The translations under genes and the position numbers were made by a program. A stretch of DNA of 64,000 bases from Flavobacteriales bacterium (GTDB lineage Bacteria > Bacteroidota > Bacteroidia > Flavobacteriales_F > PHOS-HE28): contig JADJOG010000003.1 of NCBI GenBank assembly GCA_016713865.1, positions 140,940 through 204,939 on the forward strand, in the 5' to 3' direction. Positions within the stretch are counted from its first letter, which is position 1. The number at the start of each line of letters is the position of its first letter. The notes beneath the pieces were generated by a model. It was not told where the DNA came from and searched no databases. It worked only from the letters and a program-made list of their open reading frames with translations. Positions 25,718-33,284 of this stretch are shown here, one piece after another.

Positions 25718-26877
25718 ATGGTCTGTGTGGCAGCCGGCGATACGGAAGCGATGAGGGTGTCGTTGATCGCGAAGTTGATGGAGTCGATCACGAAGCCTGG
25801 GCAGTTCGGATTGCCCAACAGGATGCGCAGGTACTCGGTGGGTTCGGCAATGGCATCGGCGCCTGGATTCACGAACTGCTCCGCATAAGCCTGGCCGGCC
25901 GGTATGGTTATGCTCTTTGCCACGCTCGGATTCACGTTGCCAATGGCCGTATAGTCGGTGCCGTTAGTTGCAGTGCCTTGGAGGAAGTAGGAGAGTGTGA
26001 GCGGGCCTGATGCCACCGGGTCACGTGTGAAGCGAATCCAGCCCGGGTTGCAGCCTTCAACCATGTTGATGGTGCCATTCACGGTTCGGGTGCTGAGCGA
26101 GACGTTCGGGCTCTGGATGCGCTCAACGAATACCCAGCTATCGAACTTCCGATCGCTGGCGTCGGCCACGATGAGCTTGAGGTGATACGTCTGACAGGGC
26201 TCTACCACGCTTCGTGCGACCAAGCCGGTGGTGTAGCCATCCATCTGCATTTCCTGACCACCTGCGTTGTACTGGTAATAGGCGCTGTTCATCCCAGCAT
26301 TCACGCTATTGATCGCCACAGGATCCGTTGTGCCCGGTACCAGCGCGATGTTCTTGTCGGCGCCAATGCCGGGGTCGCCCACAATGCCAGGGCCGCTGAT
26401 GAAGAAGCCGAAGACGTCATTGAATTGTGAGCCGACCCACTCGTTGTACTCCTCGCTGCCGAATACGAACTGGAAGCTCAGGCTGTCGCCACTTGGTATG
26501 ATGTCGAATTCGAACAGGCAGGCATCGCGTGTGCTTCTCCCGGTCACGGTGTTCAGCAACGAGTTACCCGAAGTGCCTTGCTGGAAGGTCTTGTTCTCGA
26601 CATCGTTGGGACCGATGGCCTCGGTGATCCGACCCGAGCTAAGGACCACGCCGCTTTCCAAACCGAGCAGGCTGCCGGAATAATTGAACTCGCCGTAGCC
26701 TTGGCCGTGGCAGTTGATCAATGGGTTGGTGATGCGCACACCAGGGCCGCTGATTGCCTCAGCGAGCTGCTGCAGGTTGGTCTGTGGGGCAACCGAAAGC
26801 TGCGCCATGGTCGTGCTTCCGATAAGCACGATGCCAGCCAAAACGCCGGCGCGAAGAATGAATCGCTGGTGCATCAT
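25648..26877 (-). CDS. Giant SprB-like adhesin, N-terminal part with choice-of-anchor L domain
   Basis: True 5' end of the 10.3-kb gene. The start is placed at the double Met 26872-26877 (MMHQRFILRAGVLAG), giving a signal peptide ending STTMAQ; in-frame codons further upstream overlap the preceding gene. Residues about 30-220 form a choice-of-anchor L domain (GLESGVVLSSG, FVFGSEEYNEWVGSQFNDVFGFF split over two motifs, DSWVFVERIQS), then a Calx-beta-like stretch (GTATNGTDYTAIG, ITIPAG) before the repeats. The frame breaks near 25660 after QGGLVYA. Domain order fits large Bacteroidota surface proteins. Confidence 0.85.
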   Translation of the reverse strand: MMHQRFILRAGVLAGIVLIGSTTMAQLSVAPQTNLQQLAEAISGPGVRITNPLINCHGQGYGEFNYSGSLLGLESGVVLSSGRITEAIGPNDVENKTFQQGTSGNSLLNTVTGRSTRDACLFEFDIIPSGDSLSFQFVFGSEEYNEWVGSQFNDVFGFFISGPGIVGDPGIGADKNIALVPGTTDPVAINSVNAGMNSAYYQYNAGGQEMQMDGYTTGLVARSVVEPCQTYHLKLIVADASDRKFDSWVFVERIQSPNVSLSTRTVNGTINMVEGCNPGWIRFTRDPVASGPLTLSYFLQGTATNGTDYTAIGNVNPSVAKSITIPAGQAYAEQFVNPGADAIAEPTEYLRILLGNPNCPGFVIDSINFAINDTLIASVSPAATQTICHGSGAQFNIQGGLVYAAEPPV

Positions 26878-26881
26878 GGTC

Positions 26882-27247
26882 TTATCGGTTTCGGGCTTGA
26901 GTGCAAGCGTCTTCGGCATCGGCAAGACCGCCGGTGAGTTCCTCAATTCGAGAACGGTGCGCTTTCGCTTCGAGCAGAGGCAGCGCGCGCTGCTCAACCA
27001 CCTGTTTCGATTCCGCCTGTGAGGCGAAAACGAGCACGCCAGCAGGAATGCAGGCAAACACGAGCTTCAGGTCGTTTCGGCCCTTCAGGTCTTGCTGAAG
27101 CGCGTCTCGGTCCGCTGCGGTCAATCCAATCACGCGCACGGCATAATGCCCCGTGTTCGGGTTGCCGGATTGGGCCTTCAGGCCGAAGGGAAGAAGGAGG
27201 AGGAGGCTTGCCGCCATCATCCATCCGAAGCGCAAAAGCTGCTTCAT
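26882..27247 (-). CDS. Small secreted protein of unknown function upstream of the adhesin
   Basis: A 121-residue protein with a clear signal peptide (MKQLLRFGWMMAASLLLLLP, cleavage near KAQS). The mature part begins GNPNTGHYAVRVIGLT and has a predicted strand-helix-strand-strand-helix pattern (HYAVRVIGL, AADRDALQQDLKG, LKLVFACIPAGVLVFAS, ESKQVVEQRALPLLEA) like small ferredoxin-like or HMA-like domains, but without a CxxC metal site. I do not recognise it. Its stop lies 4 nt before the adhesin start, so the two are probably co-transcribed. Confidence 0.65.
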   Translation of the reverse strand: MKQLLRFGWMMAASLLLLLPFGLKAQSGNPNTGHYAVRVIGLTAADRDALQQDLKGRNDLKLVFACIPAGVLVFASQAESKQVVEQRALPLLEAKAHRSRIEELTGGLADAEDACTQARNR

Positions 27248-27414
27248 GGTCCTGTAGTTCAGGGCTTTGCGGGTGAGTGGCCCGCTTCGGCCATTGGTTC
27301 TTGGTGGCCTTATAGCGGAAGAATGCCCCGTTGGGTTCCGCGAAATGGCAGACAGAACCCCGATGGCGACCCTATGGACGCCAGCGCTCGCTCGATGAAA
27401 AGGGAAACGGCGGG

Positions 27415-28152
27415 TCAGCCTTTTCGCTGACGCAGCACCTCGTGCAGGGCTATGCCAGCTGCCACGCTCACATTCAGTGAACCAATATTACCGGCCATCG
27501 GGATAAGCGCCAGTTCATCGGCCATTCGGAGAACATGGTCCGAGATGCCTTCGCCTTCATCTCCGAGAACAATCACCAAAGGCCCCCTCAGGTCGGCAGT
27601 GCCCACTTCTCCGGTGCCCTTTTCCGTTAGCGCAACTATGCGCAGGCCGTGCCCGCGAGCGCGGTTCAATCCATCGGTCAGACGCGATACACGGCAGACC
27701 GGCTTGCGGAGCAATGCGCCAGCGCTGCTCTTCACGGCATCGCTGCCCAAGCGCGCGGTCCCTTGTTTGGGCACGAGGAGCCCATGCGCTCCAAAGCACT
27801 CCGCGCTGCGTGCGATCGCTCCCATGTTGCGCACGTCGGTCACGCCATCAAGCGCCACGATCAAAGGTGTTTCGCCACGCTCGTAGGCGGCGCTGATCAC
27901 CTCGTCCAGATCCTGCTCATCAACCGGGCTCAGCAAGGCGATCACGCCCTGATGCTCGGTGCGGGTGAGCCGGTCGAGCTTCTCGGCCGGCACAGGCTGC
28001 CATGGTATATCGCGTTCCATGGCCAGATTGCGGATCTCGCGGATCCCATCGCCTCCGGCATCACGCCGCAGCAGCAGCTTCTCCACGTTCTTGCCCGCGC
28101 GTAATGCTTCAATCACCGGCCATATGCCGCAAACGAGGTCTTTATCGGCCAT
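27415..28152 (-). CDS. rlmB: 23S rRNA (guanosine-2'-O) methyltransferase RlmB, TrmH/SPOUT family
   Basis: SAM-dependent 2'-O-methylation of 23S rRNA. The 245-residue protein has the N-terminal substrate-binding domain (residues 1-75, VCGIWPVIEALRAG) and the SPOUT knot with motif 1 VTDVRNMGAIARSAECFG, motif 2 VIVLGDEGEGIS and motif 3 PMAGNIGSLNVSVAAGIALHE. All three are intact. The assignment to RlmB rather than another TrmH paralogue rests on overall length and the N-terminal domain. It is the last gene of the rmuC-GWxTD-rlmB unit. Confidence 0.88.
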   Translation of the reverse strand: MADKDLVCGIWPVIEALRAGKNVEKLLLRRDAGGDGIREIRNLAMERDIPWQPVPAEKLDRLTRTEHQGVIALLSPVDEQDLDEVISAAYERGETPLIVALDGVTDVRNMGAIARSAECFGAHGLLVPKQGTARLGSDAVKSSAGALLRKPVCRVSRLTDGLNRARGHGLRIVALTEKGTGEVGTADLRGPLVIVLGDEGEGISDHVLRMADELALIPMAGNIGSLNVSVAAGIALHEVLRQRKG

Positions 28153-28206
28153 GACGGTTCTGCTTGTATGTGTTGAGCACGGCGAAGCTGCTGCGCGGCA
28201 GGTTCA

Positions 28207-29502
28207 TCAGTTCTGGTAAACGCGTCCGTTGCGCCAGCTTTCGACGTTTCGGTACCAAGCGCCTTTGAGCATCGGATCGCGCTGCAGGATGTAATCGTTG
28301 CTCGTGAGACCGCTGCGCCTGCGCGTGAAATTGAACGTGAGGCTCATGAGGTTGCTCTCTTCACCGAATGTCCACGATTCCCCTTGTGCAGTGCGGTAAA
28401 TGCTGGTTGGTGTGCCGAAGATGATGTGCACCAGCCCGCGATCGGTGCGCCAGCCCTCGACCCCGGCGCTAAAGTGCCGATTGGCATTCTCAACCCGGCC
28501 ATAATAGATGCGAATGGCTTCGCGCGCGCGTTCTCGGTCGCCAGTGGCATCGAGCCAGAAGCGCTCCACTGCTCTTCGCGGGTCGACGGCTTTCGAAATG
28601 CGCTCGAATTCCTGCGTTGAGGTAATGAACCGCAGTGGTCCAAGCAGGTCGTGCGGTCGCTCTGCGTATGGATAGGCCTGCTCGAGCACATGAACGGCAT
28701 AGCCGGCTGTATCGCCCTTGGTCTTGAATAAGTACGTCCCTGTTCCAAGTGGCCCGAGGTCGATGCGGCCATTCTCATCGGCCCAAGCGCTGAAGGAACT
28801 ATCCGGCGCCGGGTCGTTCCGATCACGGGGCTCATTGGTGAACACGGGTGATGGGAGCTTGGCTGGTAAAGTGAAGCGCGCGACCCGAACCGAATCGCCC
28901 GAGCACCGCTCACAACGCACGCTTACTGGCCTGCCCAACGGCAAGTGGTCTGTGAAGAGCGGCAATCCGTTCACTGGGTCGATGGTCATATAGCTCTGTG
29001 TCCATGCGCTTATGCCATCGGCCACGTGGATGATGGCTTTTCCCTCTCCTTCGCGATTGAGGTCCCGAACGGTAACCACCATGGTGAAGCTGTCACCGGG
29101 CTTGCGCCGCAGTTCGAGCGATCCGATTAGTTCCCTTTCTTCATTCGGCCCATCGCCACGATCCGTGATCATCGTGCTGGCGCTGTCGATCATCTGGCGG
29201 GCATCGGGAGTAGCATAGGTGGCGTAGCTGAGCCTTGCGTTCGCCTTGAAGGGGCCTTGTCCATCGCTCTTGTAAAGCAGATCGGAGGTGTTGATCTTGT
29301 AGTGGACTACGCTGCGTTCCGGACCTTCATGGTAGATGCGCGCATTCAGCCGAATAGCGCCGGCGCCTCTGTCATACAGCTGAGCCAGGTTGTTCCGCTG
29401 CATCATTGGCGCAGTGCCACCGCATGCCAAGAGCATTGCGGCCGATGCGCAGAGTGCTTGGGCCTTCAAGCGATGCACGAAGAGCGGCTTTTCATTCATC
29501 AT
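28207..29502 (-). CDS. GWxTD domain-containing lipoprotein
   Basis: A 431-residue protein with an N-terminal hydrophobic segment and a lipobox-like LLACGG (Cys about residue 27). The C-terminal third carries the defining GVEGWRTDRG motif, followed by FGTPTSIYRT and WTFGE, and a final RDPMLKGAWYRN segment. The middle is beta-rich (VVHYKINTSDLLYKSD). Members of this family occur in Bacteroidota and related phyla and have no established function. It overlaps the end of rmuC by 11 nt and precedes rlmB by 54 nt. Confidence 0.8.
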   Translation of the reverse strand: MMNEKPLFVHRLKAQALCASAAMLLACGGTAPMMQRNNLAQLYDRGAGAIRLNARIYHEGPERSVVHYKINTSDLLYKSDGQGPFKANARLSYATYATPDARQMIDSASTMITDRGDGPNEERELIGSLELRRKPGDSFTMVVTVRDLNREGEGKAIIHVADGISAWTQSYMTIDPVNGLPLFTDHLPLGRPVSVRCERCSGDSVRVARFTLPAKLPSPVFTNEPRDRNDPAPDSSFSAWADENGRIDLGPLGTGTYLFKTKGDTAGYAVHVLEQAYPYAERPHDLLGPLRFITSTQEFERISKAVDPRRAVERFWLDATGDRERAREAIRIYYGRVENANRHFSAGVEGWRTDRGLVHIIFGTPTSIYRTAQGESWTFGEESNLMSLTFNFTRRRSGLTSNDYILQRDPMLKGAWYRNVESWRNGRVYQN

Positions 29503-30367
29503 CCGATCGCGCGAGGAGCTTCTCGTGCATGCCTTTGTTCGTTTTCGCGCCGAGCGTTTTCAGCATTTCCACCTGCCGCACGAGGCTGCCATTCCCGTCG
29601 CTCAGCTTGCTCAGTGCTTTCTCATAGTTCTCGTTCGCATCCTTCACGCTCTTGCCAATGCGCCCCAGATCCTCCGTGAAGCCCACGAACTTGTCGTAAA
29701 GTCTGCCGGCGCGCTCTGCGATCTCCAGGTGATTCTTGGCGATTCGCTCGTTCTTCCAGATGCCGTGGATGGTTCGCAAGGTGGCCATGAGCGTGGTGTG
29801 CGTCACCATCACCACTTGGCGGTCATACGCTTCCTGGAAGAGCTCCGGCTTTTCGCGCAGGGCCAGCAAGAAGGCCGGTTCGATGGGGACGAACATGAGC
29901 ACGAAATCGACGCTGCGCACGCCGTAGAGCTTGGTGTAATCCTTTTCGCCAAGGCTTTTAGCATGCGCGCGAAGGCTATCCACATGGGCCTTCAGCAAGC
30001 GGTCGCGCTCAGCCTCGTCGCTTGCGGCGGTGTATCGCTCGTAGCTAAGCAGGCTCACTTTGCTGTCGATCACCAAGTGCTTGTCATCAGGGAGCATCAC
30101 TACGGCATCGGGACGTAGCCGAGATCCATCCTCCAGGGTCGTGCTCTCCTGCATGGAGTATTCCTGCCCCTTCACCAGCCCCGACGATTCGAGCAGTTTC
30201 TCCAGGATCATTTCGCCCCAGGCGCCCTGGGCTTGCGTATCGCCCTTCAGCGCCTTGGTCAGGTCGTTGGCTTCTTGGCTGAGCTTCTGATTCTGTTCAA
30301 CCAAGCGCACCACTTCGGCTTTCAGTGCGAAACGCTCGCGGCCTTCTTTCTCATAGGCATCGCGCAC
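29492..30367 (-). CDS. rmuC: RmuC-family DNA recombination protein, C-terminal part (frameshifted gene)
   Basis: Contains the RmuC nuclease-like core: GDTQAQGAWGEMILEKLLESSG, a YSMQESTTLEDGSRLRPDAVVMLPDD segment split across strands, VIDSKVSL, VDFVLMFVPIEPAFL, and a coiled-coil tail. The apparent GTG start at 30367 is internal; coding continues upstream to about 30490 (LLEERGKALNEQHQEKLG), where the frame shifts. RmuC proteins limit DNA inversion and rearrangement in E. coli. The stop overlaps the GWxTD gene start. Confidence 0.85.
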   Translation of the reverse strand: MRDAYEKEGRERFALKAEVVRLVEQNQKLSQEANDLTKALKGDTQAQGAWGEMILEKLLESSGLVKGQEYSMQESTTLEDGSRLRPDAVVMLPDDKHLVIDSKVSLLSYERYTAASDEAERDRLLKAHVDSLRAHAKSLGEKDYTKLYGVRSVDFVLMFVPIEPAFLLALREKPELFQEAYDRQVVMVTHTTLMATLRTIHGIWKNERIAKNHLEIAERAGRLYDKFVGFTEDLGRIGKSVKDANENYEKALSKLSDGNGSLVRQVEMLKTLGAKTNKGMHEKLLARSDDE

Positions 30368-30520
30368 CTGTTGCTGGAACTCGCCGATACGCTCCTGCAG
30401 CGGCCCCAGGATCAGCCCCAGCTTTTCCTGATGCTGCTCATTAAGGGCTTTGCCCCTCTCTTCCAGAAGGCGGTTGGCGATGTTCTCTCGAACTCGCGCG
30501 TGAGCTGCTCGCGCACCTGC

Positions 30521-30805
30521 TCAATTCGGCTTTTTGCTCTTCCGAGCCGCTGCTGCGTCATGCGCAGGCGCGGCTGCTGTTCGGCGGCCAAAGCGCGCGT
30601 TGCTTCCAAAGTTGGCCCCGACCCAGTTCCGCTTCGGAATCGGCGCGAGCCAGACGTTCACTAAGGGCGGTTGTTTCCCGAGCATGCGCTTCGCGCAGCG
30701 CTCCACGACCCCTTCTGCCCCGCTTCGGTTCGACCACCAAGCGTAAAGGATCATGCCGATGATGACTCCGGCAAGCAAGCCGATAAGCAGTGTTGGCAGA
30801 TGCAT
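30521..30805 (-). CDS. rmuC: RmuC N-terminal membrane segment (frameshifted gene)
   Basis: True 5' end of rmuC. The ATG at 30805 gives MHLPTLLIGLLAGVIIGMIL, a single N-terminal membrane anchor, then AWWSNRSGAEG. After about 30705 the coiled-coil continues in a second frame (HARETTALSERLARADSEAE) and from about 30625 in a third (RALAAEQQPRLRMTQQRLG), before joining the C-terminal part near 30490. Three indels in 220 nt are needed to rebuild a normal coiled-coil of the expected length. In-frame codons above 30805 overlap the terminator and are not used. Confidence 0.65.
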   Translation of the reverse strand: MHLPTLLIGLLAGVIIGMILYAWWSNRSGAEGVVERCAKRMLGKQPPLVNVWLAPIPKRNWVGANFGSNARFGRRTAAAPAHDAAAARKSKKPN

Positions 30806-30834
30806 GGCGCCCGAAGGTAGTTCTCCCGTAGACC

Positions 30835-30869
30835 GGAAAAAGCGAAGCCTCGGCATGCGCCGAGGCTTC
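30835..30869 (-). terminator. Intrinsic terminator downstream of tRNA-Glu
   Basis: Perfect 10-bp inverted repeat GAAGCCTCGG (30844-30853) / CCGAGGCTTC (30860-30869) with a 6-nt loop. On the minus strand it is followed by CGCTTTTTCC, a run of five T. It begins 3 nt after the tRNA 3' end in the direction of transcription. Confidence 0.85.
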
Positions 30870-30872
30870 TAG

Positions 30873-30947
30873 TGGTAGCCCGTAGGGGAATCGAACCCCT
30901 GTTTCATCCGTGAAAGGGACGCGTCCTAACCCCTAGACGAACGGGCC
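30873..30947 (-). tRNA. tRNA-Glu (anticodon TTC)
   Basis: A 75-nt cloverleaf including an encoded CCA. Acceptor strands GGCCCGT and ACGGGCT pair perfectly with discriminator A. The D-loop contains GTCTAGGGGTTAGGAC, the anticodon loop is CTTTCAC with anticodon TTC at plus-strand 30912-30914, and the T arm is CAGGGGTTCGATTCCCCTA. It reads GAA and GAG codons by wobble and can also supply Glu-tRNA for tetrapyrrole synthesis. Confidence 0.97.
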
Positions 30948-30974
30948 ACGATGACAATTTCCCCGAAGGGGCCG

Positions 30975-31004
30975 CAAATGTATACGGCTACGGTTAACCC
31001 GCAA
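30975..31004 (-). promoter_or_regulatory. Sigma-A-type Bacteroidota promoter for tRNA-Glu
   Basis: On the minus strand a TTG (-33) at 31004-31002 is followed by exactly 19 nt and then TACATTTG (-7) at 30982-30975, a full match to the Bacteroidota TTG-N19-21-TAnnTTTG consensus. The tRNA begins 27 nt further on. The -33 element lies just beyond the stop codon of the upstream gene, so the tRNA has its own promoter. Confidence 0.75.
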
Positions 31005-31009
31005 CAGGT

Positions 31010-31711
31010 TCACGTAAGGTCGTCGGCATCTGTCTGGAAACGGAAGCCCAAGCGCTTGCCGGTGCTGAGTTGCAGGTTGGCGTTGAGTTCGTTCATCTCG
31101 CTCACCGTTACTTGGTTCACTTGGTCGTAAGGGGGAGCCAACAGGTCGAATTCGAGCACATAGAGCACCACGGAGAGCAACACGTCTTTCAGCCGCTGGG
31201 GTGCCAGTTCGTTCGACGGAAGGTCGTCATAAAGGAAGCCCAGCTGCCGTTTGCCTTGAACGAAGAACTTGTTGTCTCGATTGAGGAATAGGCGCGCCAC
31301 CAGATAGCCGAGGTCGCGCTCACGGTTGTACTTGAAGGAGTCGCTCAGGAAATTGTACATGTTCACCACGCCGAAGTAGCCGCGCAGGTCATCTTCCTCC
31401 AAGTAGCTGGTCTTCCAAAGGCTGTGGCTCTGGTCGAGCTTGAAGACGTTGGTGTGCATGTGGAAGATGATGACATCGCCAGCCACGCGGAGCTCGCATG
31501 CTGTTTGGCCTTTATCAGTGAAGCTTGCGGTTAGGCGCTCGTCGTGCCCCTTCACTTGCGCATCGAGGTCGGTGGCGATCTCTTGCAGCACATCCTTCAA
31601 TTGCGCGAAAGCCTGAATGGTATTCCGATACACATCCTGCTTCATGCACGATTTGGTGCGAAGCAGGCCCAGTATCATTTCCCGGGCTTCGGAGGCGGGT
31701 TTCTTGCTCAT
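31010..31711 (-). CDS. Conserved hypothetical protein downstream of proS
   Basis: A 233-residue soluble protein without signal peptide or membrane segment. It has an N-terminal helical region (AQLKDVLQEIATDLDAQVKG), a central beta region (ACELRVAGDVIIFHMHTNVF, FGVVNMYNFLSDSF) and a helical C-terminus (LKDVLLSVVLYVLEFDLL). I recognise the general look of a Bacteroidota-conserved protein but not a characterised family. Its ATG directly abuts the proS stop, so it is translationally coupled to proS; whether it relates to translation is unknown. Confidence 0.75.
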   Translation of the reverse strand: MSKKPASEAREMILGLLRTKSCMKQDVYRNTIQAFAQLKDVLQEIATDLDAQVKGHDERLTASFTDKGQTACELRVAGDVIIFHMHTNVFKLDQSHSLWKTSYLEEDDLRGYFGVVNMYNFLSDSFKYNRERDLGYLVARLFLNRDNKFFVQGKRQLGFLYDDLPSNELAPQRLKDVLLSVVLYVLEFDLLAPPYDQVNQVTVSEMNELNANLQLSTGKRLGFRFQTDADDLT

Positions 31712-33181
31712 TCAGTAGGCTCTTGCGAAGATCACTCTGCGTTGGCTGGGCTTGCCGGTTACCATGCATGTGCCTGGGGTGGAATCCCCATCCATAGGAA
31801 TGCAGCGGATCGTGGCCTTCGTTTCGTCCTTCACGAGCGCCTCGGTCTCCGGTGTGCCATCCCAATGAGCCAACAGGAAGCCGCCCTTTTCAATCTCCGT
31901 TTTGAATTCGTCGTAACTGTTCACGGCACGAGTGCCCGCCTCACGCATGGCCAGCGCTTTCTGATACAGATTGTCCTGTATGGCTAGGAGCAGATGCTCC
32001 ACCTTTTCCGCTATGTCTGTGATCTGCATCACCTGTTTCTCCATCGTGTCTCTTCGAGCCACCTCCACGGTTCCATTCTCCATATCGCGCGGACCAATTG
32101 CGATGCGAACAGGGCAGCCCTTGAACTCATACTCGGCGAATTTCCAGCCTGGCTTCTTCGTGTCATCATCGTCGAACTTGACCGTTACTCCTTTGGCGCG
32201 CAACGCATCAATCGTTGGCCGCACATATGCACGTATGGCATCGAGTTGCTCTGCGTTCTTCGCGATGGGCACCATGGCTACTTGGATGGGTGCCAATTTC
32301 GGAGGCAGCACAAGGCCATTATCGTCGCTATGGGTCATGATCAAAGCGCCCATGAGCCGCGTGCTCACGCCCCAGCTCGTGGCCCAAACGTGTTCCTGCT
32401 TATTCTCTTTGGTGGTGAAGAGAACGTCGAAGGCTTTTGCGAAGTTCTGGCCGAGGAAGTGCGAAGTGCCAGCTTGCAGCGCCTTGCCATCCTGCATGAG
32501 CGCCTCAATGCAATATGTGTCCTCTGCGCCAGCGAAGCGCTCGCTGGCCGATTTCACGCCTTTGATCACCGGCATGGCCAACCATTCCTCGGCGAAGCGC
32601 GCGTACACATCGAGCATGCGTCGTGTTTCCTCGATGGCTTCTTCCTTGGTGGCGTGTGCCGTGTGTCCTTCTTGCCAGAGGAACTCCGCTGTACGCAGGA
32701 ATAGACGCGTGCGCATTTCCCAGCGCACCACGTTCGCCCATTGATTGATCAATAGGGGTAGATCGCGGTAGCTCTTGATCCAGCCCCGGTACGTGTTCCA
32801 GATGATGGTTTCGCTGGTGGGCCGCACAATGAGTTCTTCTTCCAGCTTGGCCTCCGGGTCAACTACAACGCCGTGCTCGGGATCGCTCTTCAAACGATAA
32901 TGCGTAACCACGGCGCATTCCTTCGCGAAGCCTTCGACATGGCTCGCTTCCTTCGCTAAGTAGCTCTTCGGGATGAACAAGGGGAAGTAGGCATTGGTAT
33001 GTCCCGTTTCCTTGAACATGTCGTCGAGCGCTCGTTGCATTTTCTCCCAGATCGCGTAGCCGTGTGGCTTGATCACCATGCACCCGCGCACATCGCTGTG
33101 CTCGGCGAGGTCAGCTTTCAGGACGAGGTCATTATACCACTTCGCGTAGTCATCGGCGCGCTTCGTGAGTTGGTCTGCCAT
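31712..33181 (-). CDS. proS: Prolyl-tRNA synthetase (archaeal/eukaryotic-type)
   Basis: Class II synthetase that charges tRNA-Pro. At 489 residues and with a C-terminal zinc-binding-like extension it is the short ProS without the bacterial INS editing domain. Motif 2 (VVRWEMRTRLFLRTAEFLWQEGHTAH, two segments) and motif 3 (TSWGVSTRLMGALIMTHSDD, VLPPKLAPIQ) are clear, and an anticodon-binding domain follows (about residues 290-400). Full length, divergent from the downstream lipoprotein gene. Confidence 0.95.
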   Translation of the reverse strand: MADQLTKRADDYAKWYNDLVLKADLAEHSDVRGCMVIKPHGYAIWEKMQRALDDMFKETGHTNAYFPLFIPKSYLAKEASHVEGFAKECAVVTHYRLKSDPEHGVVVDPEAKLEEELIVRPTSETIIWNTYRGWIKSYRDLPLLINQWANVVRWEMRTRLFLRTAEFLWQEGHTAHATKEEAIEETRRMLDVYARFAEEWLAMPVIKGVKSASERFAGAEDTYCIEALMQDGKALQAGTSHFLGQNFAKAFDVLFTTKENKQEHVWATSWGVSTRLMGALIMTHSDDNGLVLPPKLAPIQVAMVPIAKNAEQLDAIRAYVRPTIDALRAKGVTVKFDDDDTKKPGWKFAEYEFKGCPVRIAIGPRDMENGTVEVARRDTMEKQVMQITDIAEKVEHLLLAIQDNLYQKALAMREAGTRAVNSYDEFKTEIEKGGFLLAHWDGTPETEALVKDETKATIRCIPMDGDSTPGTCMVTGKPSQRRVIFARAY

Positions 33182-33197
33182 CGCACATTCCCGGTAC

Positions 33198-33205
33198 TAT
33201 TTTTG
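33198..33205 (+). promoter_or_regulatory. Candidate -7 element (TATTTTTG) upstream of the Trp-rich lipoprotein
   Basis: TATTTTTG satisfies TAnnTTTG and lies in the 100-nt divergent gap, 79 nt upstream of the ATG at 33285. The nearest TTG is 25 nt away, longer than the usual 19-21, so support is partial. Confidence 0.35.
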
Positions 33206-33284
33206 TTCCATACGGGAGGCGCCGAAAGTACGCAACGGCCTTTCGGCTGGTGTGCGGAATAGAACCTGCAAAACTGGAAGGAAC

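Noticed and set aside
27414..27431. GTCAGC/GCTGAC hairpin at the end of rlmB as a terminator
   Set aside because: The stem is only 6 bp, overlaps the last rlmB codons and is not followed by a T-run on the minus strand.
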